DNA from: Caldicellulosiruptor danielii
GTDB taxonomy: Bacteria; Bacillota; Thermoanaerobacteria; Caldicellulosiruptorales; Caldicellulosiruptoraceae
Reading direction: 5' to 3'
NCBI RefSeq assembly: GCF_034343125.1
Contig: NZ_CP139957.1
Location: 326,001-390,000, forward strand
DNA length: 64,000 nucleotides
Shown here: piece by piece, positions 35,596-41,962 of the stretch
How positions within the stretch are numbered: position 1 is the first letter of the stretch
How the letters are laid out: each line of letters begins with the position of its first letter
The notes under the pieces: model-generated
Seen by the model: the letters and a program-made list of their open reading frames with translations, nothing else
The model's database searches: none
What the model was told of the DNA's origin: nothing
Translations under genes and position numbers: made by a program

Positions 35596-36531
35596 TTGTT
35601 CTACACGACAGTTGGCAAAATAATAAAAGAGCTCAATTTAGAGTGTTTGACTGAAATCAGTGGAATTGAAGAGAGAAAGATAAAAGATATGAACTTGAAT
35701 AGACCCGCTTTGCAACTTATGGGGTTTTTTGAGTATTTTGATGAGCAAAGGGTTCAGATAATAGGAATTTCTGAGATGGCGTATTTGAAAACCATGACAC
35801 CATCGCAGCGAAGAAACGCAATTGAGAAACTTTTCCAGAGAAATATTCCATGTGTGATAATTACCTCAAACCAGGAACCTTTTGAGGAGTTTTTAGAATT
35901 TTCCAAAAAGTATGGTGTTCCTCTTCTTCGCACTCAAGAAGTTACAACAAGGTTCATGACAAATTTGAGCACTTTTTTGACACACGAGCTTGCACCAAGG
36001 ATAACCCGCCATGGCACGCTTGTAAATGTGTATGGTGAAGGTGTTTTGATGCTTGGCGAAAGTGGGGTTGGGAAAAGCGAAACGGCTTTGGAGCTTGTAA
36101 AAAGAGGGCACATTCTTGTTGCCGACGATGCAGTTGAAATTCGAAAGGTTTCTGAAAAGACACTTGTGGGTGAAGCTCCCGAAATTATTAGGCATCTTAT
36201 CGAAATTCGAGGGATTGGGATATTGGATGTCAAAAACCTGTTTGGTGTTGGCTGTGTCAAGGAGTCCGAAAGAATTGACCTTGTGATCCAGCTTGAAACA
36301 TGGAAACAGGGCAAGGAATATGAACGACTTGGTCTTCATGACCAATACATAGAGATATTGGGTATAAAAGTACCGACGCTTGTGATTCCTGTACGACCCG
36401 GCAGAAATCTTGCCATAATTGTTGAGGTTGCAGCAATGAACAACAGACAAAAGAAGATGGGCTACAACGCAGCAAAAGCCCTCACAGAAAGACTTCAAAA
36501 ACAGATGAGCAGAGGAAATGGAGCTGAATAA
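35596..36531 (+). CDS. hprK: HPr kinase/phosphorylase
   Basis: 311 residues. The N-terminal Hpr_K_N domain is followed by Walker [16 protein letters not shown] (near residue 154), VADDAVEIR and the HprK signature [16 protein letters not shown]. It phosphorylates Ser46 of HPr and Crh in response to fructose-1,6-bisphosphate; the Ser46-bearing Crh-like protein at 14.7 kb is a direct substrate candidate. The start is taken as the TTG at 35596, 10 bases after AAAGGTG; this gives the standard family length. It is close behind uvrC. Confidence 0.94.
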   Translation: MFYTTVGKIIKELNLECLTEISGIEERKIKDMNLNRPALQLMGFFEYFDEQRVQIIGISEMAYLKTMTPSQRRNAIEKLFQRNIPCVIITSNQEPFEEFLEFSKKYGVPLLRTQEVTTRFMTNLSTFLTHELAPRITRHGTLVNVYGEGVLMLGESGVGKSETALELVKRGHILVADDAVEIRKVSEKTLVGEAPEIIRHLIEIRGIGILDVKNLFGVGCVKESERIDLVIQLETWKQGKEYERLGLHDQYIEILGIKVPTLVIPVRPGRNLAIIVEVAAMNNRQKKMGYNAAKALTERLQKQMSRGNGAE

Positions 36532-36544
36532 AAAGGTGTATTTT

Positions 36545-36562
36545 AATAAAAAAATTTCTCTA
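36545..36562. repeat. Left copy of an 18-bp direct repeat flanking the IS30 element
   Basis: AATAAAAAAATTTCTCTA; the right copy at 37923-37940 differs at one base. AT-rich, so chance is possible. Confidence 0.5.
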
Positions 36563-36657
36563 AATTGCAATATTAAATGCAACACTTTTTTTGATGAAAC
36601 TGGAAATTATAACTTGATTAAAGCAACAACTGTGTATGATATTAGTTGCCAATATAT

Positions 36658-36683
36658 GCCAGCTTTCCTGTAGGAAAGCTGGC
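36658..36683 (-). terminator. Hairpin downstream of the IS30 transposase
   Basis: GCCAGCTTTCC and GGAAAGCTGGC form a perfect 11-bp stem with a 4-base loop, 45 bases beyond the transposase stop. It lacks a long T-tract on either strand, so it may block read-through or merely stabilise the RNA 3' end. Confidence 0.5.
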
Positions 36684-36728
36684 GGCTGCCATTTTGTACT
36701 ATATTTCCCTCTATCTATACGCCACCTC

Positions 36729-37811
36729 TTATACCTCTACTAAAAACTTCTCTATCACTCCTATTTCACATATTTCCTTCATCTCCACTAAAAACCTTTC
36801 TATACTGCTCTTGTAGTTGAATATCCTCCTGGGAAGCCTGTTGTACCACTCTTGTATCCTCTTTATTGCTTCTTTCGATATCTCTCTTATTTCTTTACCC
36901 TTAGGTAAAAAACGCCTTATCAATCCATTCATTCGCTCATTTGTTCCCCTCTCATACGCTGAATATGGATGTGTATAATATCCTTCCGAGCCTAATTCAT
37001 TTAAAACTTTCCCAAGCTCGCTAAATTCACTACCATTGTCACTTGTCACACTTTTGAAAACTTTATTGAATTTATCTCCCAATATTTTTTGAAGCTTTAT
37101 AAACAAGTCTTTGACATAAGAACTTTCCCTGCCCGGTATAACAAATATCATTCCAAATCGAGTTTTTCTCTCTGTCAAAGTAACAAGTACATTATCCGAA
37201 GAACGCTTGCCAACCAAAGTATCTATCTCCCAGTGCCCAAATTCTTCTCTGTTGTTTGCAACTTCCGGCCTTTCTTCTATACTTTTGCCTCTGGATTTGA
37301 TTTTTGCTACTCTATACTTTATTTTTCTTGGCTTTAATCTAACTTTAACTGGCAAATCTATGTTCTTTACTCTTAACAATCCTCCTTCTATCCAATTGTA
37401 TAGCGTCTTTGTACAAACCATTTCATCTTTGCTAAATCCAAGTTCCTGCCTACAATATCCAACTACTGCATCTGGCGACCATTTATCTTTCAGTATCTTT
37501 TCTTCTGCAAACTTTAAAAAGTTTTCAACCCCTAAAAGCTTACTCTTTCTACCACATTTTGCTCTGTTTTTTTCATACACAGCTTGACCTGTTTGAGCAA
37601 AGTATTTTTCAAATGTGCTCAGGTCAGTTTTCATTTGAGTGGTTGTGCCTCTTTTCACTTCACGTGAAATTGTACTTGCACTTCTGCCTAATTCTCTGGC
37701 TATTTCTCTTATACCATACCCTAATTCTAACAGCTTCTGTATAATTCCTCTCTCTACTTCACTTAAGTGTTTAAATTTTCTTCTCTTTGTGCTATGATTA
37801 TCATAAGCCAT
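36729..37811 (-). CDS. IS30 family transposase
   Basis: 360 residues. The N-terminal IS30 helix-turn-helix pair reads LSEVERGIIQKLLELGYGIREIARELGRSASTISREVKRG. The DDE core is HWEIDTLVGK (first Asp, about 199), TSDNGSEF (second Asp) and ERGTNERMNGLIRRFLPKG (Glu). The frame is intact, so the element may be active. The ATG at 37811 is preceded by ACAGGAGG, and the start codon lies inside a long inverted repeat that only outside transcripts can form. Confidence 0.95.
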   Translation of the reverse strand: MAYDNHSTKRRKFKHLSEVERGIIQKLLELGYGIREIARELGRSASTISREVKRGTTTQMKTDLSTFEKYFAQTGQAVYEKNRAKCGRKSKLLGVENFLKFAEEKILKDKWSPDAVVGYCRQELGFSKDEMVCTKTLYNWIEGGLLRVKNIDLPVKVRLKPRKIKYRVAKIKSRGKSIEERPEVANNREEFGHWEIDTLVGKRSSDNVLVTLTERKTRFGMIFVIPGRESSYVKDLFIKLQKILGDKFNKVFKSVTSDNGSEFSELGKVLNELGSEGYYTHPYSAYERGTNERMNGLIRRFLPKGKEIREISKEAIKRIQEWYNRLPRRIFNYKSSIERFLVEMKEICEIGVIEKFLVEV

Positions 37812-37878
37812 AGCTTCAAACCTCCTGTGTATGGTTTTGTCTTTTCAACTAATATCATACACAGTTTGAAGCTATGGC
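37807..37878 (-). promoter_or_regulatory. Start-codon-masking hairpin of the IS30 transposase
   Basis: GCCATAGCTTCAAAC (37807-37821) and its exact complement (37864-37878), extended to 17 bp by two further A/T pairs, enclose the ribosome site. The 3' arm contains the transposase ATG. The element's own promoter (next entry) would start inside the loop and so lack the 5' arm; only transcripts entering from outside fold and hide the start. Confidence 0.75.
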
Positions 37879-37883
37879 TTCAA
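37854..37883 (-). promoter_or_regulatory. Predicted internal promoter of the IS30 transposase
   Basis: On the minus strand TTGAAG (37883-37878) and TATGAT (37859-37854) are 18 bases apart; the start would be near 37847, after the 5' arm of the hairpin. Confidence 0.55.
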
Positions 37884-37922
37884 TATCTATTACCCCTGTT
37901 GCATTTAATTTTACAACAAACA

Positions 37923-37940
37923 AATAAAAAAATTTCCCTA
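37923..37940. repeat. Right copy of the 18-bp direct repeat flanking the IS30 element
   Basis: AATAAAAAAATTTCCCTA, 17 of 18 bases identical to 36545-36562. Confidence 0.5.
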
Positions 37941-38050
37941 CAAACTCTTGACACTATCATTTGATTTTGTCCAATTTAAGCTTACAGAGAATCAGTCAGA
38001 AAGCACATCTCCTTTAGGGGATTGTGATGAATGGCTGTCTTTTTCTTCTC

Positions 38051-38080
38051 TTGAACCATCTTGAGAATACGGGGTATAAT
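38051..38080 (+). promoter_or_regulatory. tnpB promoter
   Basis: TTGAAC (38051-38056) and TATAAT (38075-38080) with an 18-base spacer, 43 bases before the tnpB start. Confidence 0.6.
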
Positions 38081-38122
38081 AGAAATAGCAAAAAGTTTTT
38101 CGGTAGTAGGAGAGTTGAAAAG

Positions 38123-39403
38123 ATGACAAAAGCAGAAAAAATTAGACAAACGTTGCTACAAACCAGGGAAAGAAGAAAAAACCAGATACCTGTAGTGTAT
38201 CAGCTCAAGATTAATCTCAACTCTGCTGAAAAAGAAACGAAAGACAAACTCTTTAAGTTGTTTTTAGAAGCAAAATGGCTGTACAACTATATAGTTGCTG
38301 ACATTGAAAACAGACTCAATGAAGATGCAGATAAACTAAAAGAAGTTGAAATAAAGGTTGGGGAAAGTTTTGAGAAAAGAGAGATTACAAATCTCACTTT
38401 GCAAATGAAGCAGGCTCTGGTGGAAAGAATAAAGCAAAACCTGTATGACCTACACAGACAAAAACAAAAAGGGTATAAAACAGGTAAACTGCAGTTTAAG
38501 CACCATGTTAATTCAATACCTCTCAAGCAGTTTGGTAATACTTTTAAATTTATTAATCAGCAGAAGACAAGAGTTAAAATCCAGGGCATTAAAAAACCTT
38601 TAAGGGTACTGGGCGGTCATCAAATTCTTGAAGGAGTAGAGATAGCCAAAGCAGAACTTATCAAAAAACCAAGCGGTATTCATCTTTTTGTAACCTGCTA
38701 CATAGACAGGGATAAATACACAAAAATCTGGGAACACAGAAAAAACAGAAAAGGTGTGGTAAAACCAAGGGTATGGCAGACGTTTGATAGCGTAGCAGGA
38801 GTTGATTTTAAACCTATTGGGCTGATGCTGTCAAGTGGGCTAAAATTTGAATGGCTAATAAAAGAAACTGAAAGGTTGAAAACACTACAGAAGGAACTGG
38901 CACGCCAGCAAAAAGGTTCTAAACGATGGTACAAGACAAAAGAAAAGATTGCAAGGGAGTACGAAAGGATAACAAATATCAAGTACGACATAATCAACAA
39001 AGTTTGTTCATTTTTGTACAGGTACAGGACGGTATGTTTTCAGGAAGATCACATCAAGTGCTGGAAAGAAGGGTATTTTTCAAAATCAGTGCACTACAGC
39101 GCAGTAGGAATAATTAAGAGAAGACTGAGCGACAGTCTTCGGGTTCCTGCTGTGGCGATTAAAAGTAACATACCAACAACGAAGACATGTAGCAGGTGTG
39201 GCAGTCGGCAGGAGATTTCGCTGTCGGACAGGATTTTTAAGTGTTCAGTATGTGGTTTGGAGATAGACAGGGATTTAAATTCTGCGATAAACATGCTAAA
39301 GAGCGTAGGGCTGGACCGGTCCGAACTGACGCCCGTGGAATGGGAGACCTCTGCCAGGATATTTGGGAACAATCCCTATATTCTGGTAAGTCACACCACG
39401 TAG
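38123..39403 (+). CDS. tnpB: TnpB RNA-guided nuclease (IS605/IS1341 type)
   Basis: 426 residues. RuvC-like motifs are all present: GVDFKPIGL (Asp I, about residue 230), the Glu of VCFQEDHIKCW (about 308) and DRDLNSAINML (Asp III, about 393). The zinc ribbon is CSRCG...CSVCG. The first motif is more divergent than the usual GIDLG. TnpB proteins cut DNA guided by an omega RNA made from the element's right end, favouring retention of the element. Start is the ATG at 38123, 8 bases after AGGAGAG, not the in-frame ATG 99 bases upstream, which lies in the left-end hairpin region. Confidence 0.9.
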   Translation: MTKAEKIRQTLLQTRERRKNQIPVVYQLKINLNSAEKETKDKLFKLFLEAKWLYNYIVADIENRLNEDADKLKEVEIKVGESFEKREITNLTLQMKQALVERIKQNLYDLHRQKQKGYKTGKLQFKHHVNSIPLKQFGNTFKFINQQKTRVKIQGIKKPLRVLGGHQILEGVEIAKAELIKKPSGIHLFVTCYIDRDKYTKIWEHRKNRKGVVKPRVWQTFDSVAGVDFKPIGLMLSSGLKFEWLIKETERLKTLQKELARQQKGSKRWYKTKEKIAREYERITNIKYDIINKVCSFLYRYRTVCFQEDHIKCWKEGYFSKSVHYSAVGIIKRRLSDSLRVPAVAIKSNIPTTKTCSRCGSRQEISLSDRIFKCSVCGLEIDRDLNSAINMLKSVGLDRSELTPVEWETSARIFGNNPYILVSHTT

Positions 39404-39480
39404 AAGCGGGAAGTCCAACCCTGATAGGAATCCTATCCCCTTCAGGGGATTGAGAGGAGGTCAAGATGTGGTATAATAAT
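39330..39480 (+). ncRNA. Predicted omega RNA from the tnpB right end, with flanking guide
   Basis: The 3' end of tnpB and the right end of the element hold two competing hairpins (GATAGGA/TCCTATC at 39423-39437 and ATCCCC/GGGGAT at 39435-39450), as expected of an omega RNA scaffold. If the element ends with TCAA at 39464, the guide is the flank from 39465 (GATGTGGTATAATAAT...). Limits are approximate. Confidence 0.45.
39450..39477 (+). promoter_or_regulatory. Hybrid promoter for the rpn gene
   Basis: TTGAGA (39450-39455) lies in the IS605 right end and TATAAT (39472-39477) in the flank, 16 bases apart. The insertion may therefore have created or altered this promoter. Confidence 0.5.
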
Positions 39481-39540
39481 ACTGTAAAGATTATTCTATC
39501 TCTCCTTTAAAATTTAATTTTTTTAAGGGGAAATAGTTAA

Positions 39541-40515
39541 ATGGACGACAAAAATAAGGAAAAACTTCCTGCAAAAGAGCATGATTCCACTTTTAAGCTT
39601 CTTTTTGAAAATCCTAAGGATGTTTACCTTTTGGTGAGCAAAATCATAAACTATAGTTGGGCGAACGAAATACGAGAAAGCTCAATTGAAATAAAAAAGA
39701 CAAATTACATCACAAGGGAATTTTCGCAAGTAGAAGCAGATGTTGTAGCAAAAGCAAGGCTAAAAGATAGAGATGTATATTTTTATATATTGATAGAAAA
39801 TCAATCAACTGTAGCAAAGGATATGCCTGAAAGGTTATTACGATATATGATTTCGATATGGGCAGAGGAAATACGAAATGGTGTTGAAAAACTGCCAGCT
39901 ATTATTCCTATTGTTGTTTACAATGGACTTGATAGAAGATGGGAAGTACCCACAGATATAATTGGAGCATTTGATATTTTCAAGAATGATATTTTCAAGT
40001 ACAAAGTTGTAGATATCGCTCAAGTTGACATTAAAAGTTACTTAAAAGAGGAAGATGTTTTAACACCAATAATTTTCTATTTGGAACAGGTGAGAAATGA
40101 CAGTAATGAATTAATTCGCAGATTACAAGAAATTGATCAAAGCTTAAAGAAGCTGAGTTTTAATAATATCGAAAGGTTTTTGCTATGGTCACAGAATGTT
40201 ATAAGACCAAGATTAGGTGAGGAACAAAAGAAAGAATATGACAAGATTGTTGAAAGAGTAAAGCAAAAGGGGGTGGAGCTAATGGGTGAGTTTGTGTCAA
40301 ATGTGGCAAGACTTTTGGATGAAACAAAAACAAAAGAGTTTTTAGCAGGGGTTCAACAAGGGATTCAAAAAGGAATTCAACAAGGTATCCAGCAAGAGAG
40401 AATAGAGACTGCAAAAAGAATGATTCAGTTAGGAATTTCATACGAGGTCATATCCAAGGCGACCAACCTAAGTATTGAAGAGATTGAAAAAATAGCACGG
40501 GAAATGCTGAGCTGA
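39541..40515 (+). CDS. Rpn family recombination-promoting nuclease (PD-(D/E)xK, transposase_31)
   Basis: 324 residues. The opening EHDSTFKLLFENPKDV is the Rpn/YhgA signature. The catalytic site is visible as the Asp of EADVVAKARL (about residue 62) and the E-x-Q of YILIENQST (about 80-88). Four GIQQ-type repeats lie near 270-285 and a helical oligomerisation tail ends the protein. Rpn proteins nick DNA, are toxic when free, and have been described as antiphage proteins held in check by a small protein from an internal start. Just such a start is visible here (separate entry). ATG at 39541 follows AAGGGGAAATAGTTAA. Confidence 0.88.
   Translation: MDDKNKEKLPAKEHDSTFKLLFENPKDVYLLVSKIINYSWANEIRESSIEIKKTNYITREFSQVEADVVAKARLKDRDVYFYILIENQSTVAKDMPERLLRYMISIWAEEIRNGVEKLPAIIPIVVYNGLDRRWEVPTDIIGAFDIFKNDIFKYKVVDIAQVDIKSYLKEEDVLTPIIFYLEQVRNDSNELIRRLQEIDQSLKKLSFNNIERFLLWSQNVIRPRLGEEQKKEYDKIVERVKQKGVELMGEFVSNVARLLDETKTKEFLAGVQQGIQKGIQQGIQQERIETAKRMIQLGISYEVISKATNLSIEEIEKIAREMLS
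40282..40515 (+). CDS. Predicted intragenic Rpn antitoxin (C-terminal fragment, in frame)
   Basis: Within rpn, codon 248 is an ATG (MGEFVSNVARLL...) preceded by AAGGGGGTGGAG, with AGGGGG 8 bases before it: a better ribosome site than the gene's own. It would produce a 77-residue protein with the GIQQ repeats and the helical tail but no nuclease residues. E. coli Rpn loci make such short forms, which block the long one. Expression here is inferred from sequence only. Confidence 0.55.
   Translation: MGEFVSNVARLLDETKTKEFLAGVQQGIQKGIQQGIQQERIETAKRMIQLGISYEVISKATNLSIEEIEKIAREMLS
40348..40395 (+). repeat. Four 12-bp tandem repeats in rpn (GIQQ units)
   Basis: Units at 40348, 40360, 40372 and 40384 encode GVQQ, GIQK, GIQQ, GIQQ. 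The unit is a multiple of three, so copy-number change would lengthen or shorten the protein without frameshift. Confidence 0.85.
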
Positions 40516-40556
40516 GGCTTAGCCACAACTAAAAAAAACTTTATACACAAAATTTC

Positions 40557-40585
40557 TTGCACAATATACTTCAAAGTGCTATACT
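40557..40585 (+). promoter_or_regulatory. Thiamine operon promoter
   Basis: TTGCAC (40557-40562) and TATACT (40580-40585), spacer 17; start near 40592, about 20 bases before the riboswitch. Confidence 0.75.
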
Positions 40586-40608
40586 AAAAAGTGAAAATTA
40601 AATAAAGT

Positions 40609-40718
40609 GGTTTTAAGGGGGAGCTGAGCGGGGCAAAGCTCGGCTGAGAGTAGGCACTAAAAAATCCCCGTGCCTTGACCCTTTGAACCTGATCCGGGTA
40701 ATGCCGGCGAAGGGAAGA
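40609..40718 (+). promoter_or_regulatory. TPP riboswitch (THI element)
   Basis: All conserved blocks are present: GGGGGAGC near 40616, GGCTGAGAG near 40642, GACCCTTTGAACCTGATC at 40677-40694 and GGGTAATGCCGGCGAAGGGAA at 40696-40716. P1 can form from GTTTT and AAAAC at the two ends. Bound TPP should repress the thiamine genes downstream by transcription termination. Confidence 0.97.
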
Positions 40719-40732
40719 AAAACGCAAAAAAT

Positions 40733-40775
40733 AAAAGCCTTTAATGCTATAAAGTCCGGCATTAAAGGCTTTTTT
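40733..40775 (+). terminator. Riboswitch-controlled terminator
   Basis: AAAAGCCTTTAATGC (40733-40747) pairs perfectly with 40759-40773, followed by more T's. The aptamer segment TAATGCCGG (40699-40707) is exactly complementary to CCGGCATTA (40756-40764), providing the antiterminator used when TPP is absent. Confidence 0.92.
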
Positions 40776-40813
40776 GTTTATATAAAAGCTTATTCAGACG
40801 CAAACAAAAAAAG

Positions 40814-40839
40814 AAGCTGCCGGCAACAGGCAGCTTTTT
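40814..40839 (+). terminator. Second terminator in the thi leader
   Basis: AAGCTGCC (40814-40821) and GGCAGCTT (40829-40836) with a 7-base loop, followed by T's. It lies 40 bases beyond the riboswitch terminator and before thiS, so it adds a second barrier. Confidence 0.8.
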
Positions 40840-40899
40840 GTTTTAAATGTACTTTAAGACAACTTGAGTTTAAAAAATCCTGTTGGGTAGGTGAGAACT

Positions 40900-41094
40900 T
40901 TGCTCATAAGAGTAAATGACAAAGAAATGGAGTTTTGCGGCAACATCTTAGATCTTGTGCTGAGTTTAAATCTAAATCCTAAGACCTGTGCAGTTTTGGT
41001 AAATGGCGAGATTGTAAAGAAAAATGATTGGGAGAGCTTTGTATTAAAAGATGGTGACTATGTTGAGATTGTAAGCTTTGTTGGCGGCGGCTAA
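40900..41094 (+). CDS. thiS: Sulfur carrier protein ThiS
   Basis: 64 residues ending in VGGG, the diglycine tail that is adenylated by ThiF and turned into a thiocarboxylate to donate sulfur for the thiazole ring. Ubiquitin-like fold with VLVNGEIVKKNDW in the centre. I choose the TTG at 40900, 5 bases after GGTGAG; a GTG at 40891 lies inside this ribosome site. It is the first gene after the TPP riboswitch. Confidence 0.93.
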   Translation: MLIRVNDKEMEFCGNILDLVLSLNLNPKTCAVLVNGEIVKKNDWESFVLKDGDYVEIVSFVGGG

Positions 41095-41167
41095 AAAATA
41101 AAAGATTAATACCCAAACTACTGTGCTACAAACCTATCATAAAAATTACAAAGAAAGGTGATGCTCT

Positions 41168-41932
41168 ATGTTTGAAATAGGCGGAAAGATGTTAAAATCA
41201 AGGCTTTTTGTTGGAACAGGCAAGCTTCCTGATTATAGCCTAATTGAAAGGATGTACTATGAAGCTGGCATTGAGGTTTTTGCGGTTGCTGTTCGGCGCA
41301 TAGGTCCTAACACTAAGCATACAAAAAATGTTTTAGAGTACATTCCAAAAGATGCAACAATTATGGTAAACACCTCAGGTGCGCAAGACCACAAGGAAGC
41401 AGTAAAGATTGCTATGATTGGAAGAGAGCTTACAAATTCTGACTGGGTAAAGGTTGAGATTGAAAAGGACACTAAATATCTTTTCCCGGATAGTTTTGAG
41501 ACGCTAAAAGCCTGTGAAATTCTTGTAAAGGAAGGCTTTAAAGTATTTCCTTATATCTATCCAGACCTCAACCTTGCAAAGGAACTTGAACAAATTGGAG
41601 TTGAGGCTGTCATGCCGCTTGGGTCACCAATTGGCACAAACAAAGGGATTGGCTGTGAGGTACTTTTAAAGCCTATTATAAACGAGGTCAAAATTCCTGT
41701 TATAATTGATGCAGGGATTGGAAGACCATCTCACGCAGCACAGGCAATGGAGATGGGAGCAGATGCTGTTTTAATTAACACTGCAATTGCAACGTCAGCT
41801 GACCCTCTTAAGATGGCAATAGCATTTGCAAAGGCAGTTGAGGCGGGAAGACTTGCTTTTGAGGTTGGAATTTTGAAAGAGTATGAGTATGCCCAGGCAT
41901 CATCACCGTTAGAAGATTTTATAAGCGGCTAA
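41168..41932 (+). CDS. thiG: Thiazole synthase
   Basis: 254 residues, full TIM barrel. RLFVGTGKLPDY at the start, WVKVEIEKD near 97 containing the lysine that forms the imine with deoxyxylulose phosphate, VMPLGSPIGTNKGI near 155 and IIDAGIGRPSHAAQAMEMGADAVLINTAIATS near 180. It joins deoxyxylulose 5-phosphate, dehydroglycine and ThiS-thiocarboxylate into the thiazole. ATG at 41168 follows AAAGGTGATG. Confidence 0.96.
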   Translation: MFEIGGKMLKSRLFVGTGKLPDYSLIERMYYEAGIEVFAVAVRRIGPNTKHTKNVLEYIPKDATIMVNTSGAQDHKEAVKIAMIGRELTNSDWVKVEIEKDTKYLFPDSFETLKACEILVKEGFKVFPYIYPDLNLAKELEQIGVEAVMPLGSPIGTNKGIGCEVLLKPIINEVKIPVIIDAGIGRPSHAAQAMEMGADAVLINTAIATSADPLKMAIAFAKAVEAGRLAFEVGILKEYEYAQASSPLEDFISG

Positions 41933-41962
41933 AAATTTTTTAAAAAAGAAGGTGCTGTCAAA

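Larger units (their letters stand above)
36572..37909 (-). mobile_element. IS30 family insertion sequence
   Basis: Contains a complete DDE transposase gene. A perfect 13-bp inverted repeat (ATTAAATGCAACA at 36572-36584 and its complement at 37897-37909) marks the likely ends. A second inner inverted pair of about 22 bp lies at 36627-36648 and 37846-37868 (core CTGTGTATGATATTAGTTG). Which pair is the true terminus cannot be settled here; the outer pair includes the translational-control hairpin and is preferred. No target duplication of the usual short length is obvious. Confidence 0.75.
37986..39464 (+). mobile_element. IS200/IS605-type element carrying only tnpB
   Basis: Matching subterminal hairpins mark both ends: ATCTCC-TTTA-GGGGAT at 38007-38022 and ATCCCC-TTCA-GGGGAT at 39435-39450, each followed by TG/ATTG. 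TTAC at 37982-37985 just outside the left hairpin and TCAA at 39461-39464 beyond the right one are the cleavage tetranucleotides used by IS608-like members, giving the proposed limits. No tnpA (Y1 transposase) is present, so mobility would need a TnpA in trans. Confidence 0.65.

Noticed and set aside
36627..37868. Inner 22-bp inverted repeats as the true ends of the IS30 element
   Set aside because: Kept as an alternative, but this would put the 5' arm of the start-masking hairpin outside the element; the outer 13-bp pair is more consistent.
38024..38122. Upstream extension of tnpB from an earlier ATG
   Set aside because: It would place coding sequence over the left-end hairpin and the tnpB promoter; the ATG at 38123 has a proper ribosome site.
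40683..40919. A 78-codon plus-strand frame starting MNLIRVMPAKGRK
   Set aside because: It lies on the TPP aptamer, both terminators and the start of thiS; the RNA structures explain this stretch.
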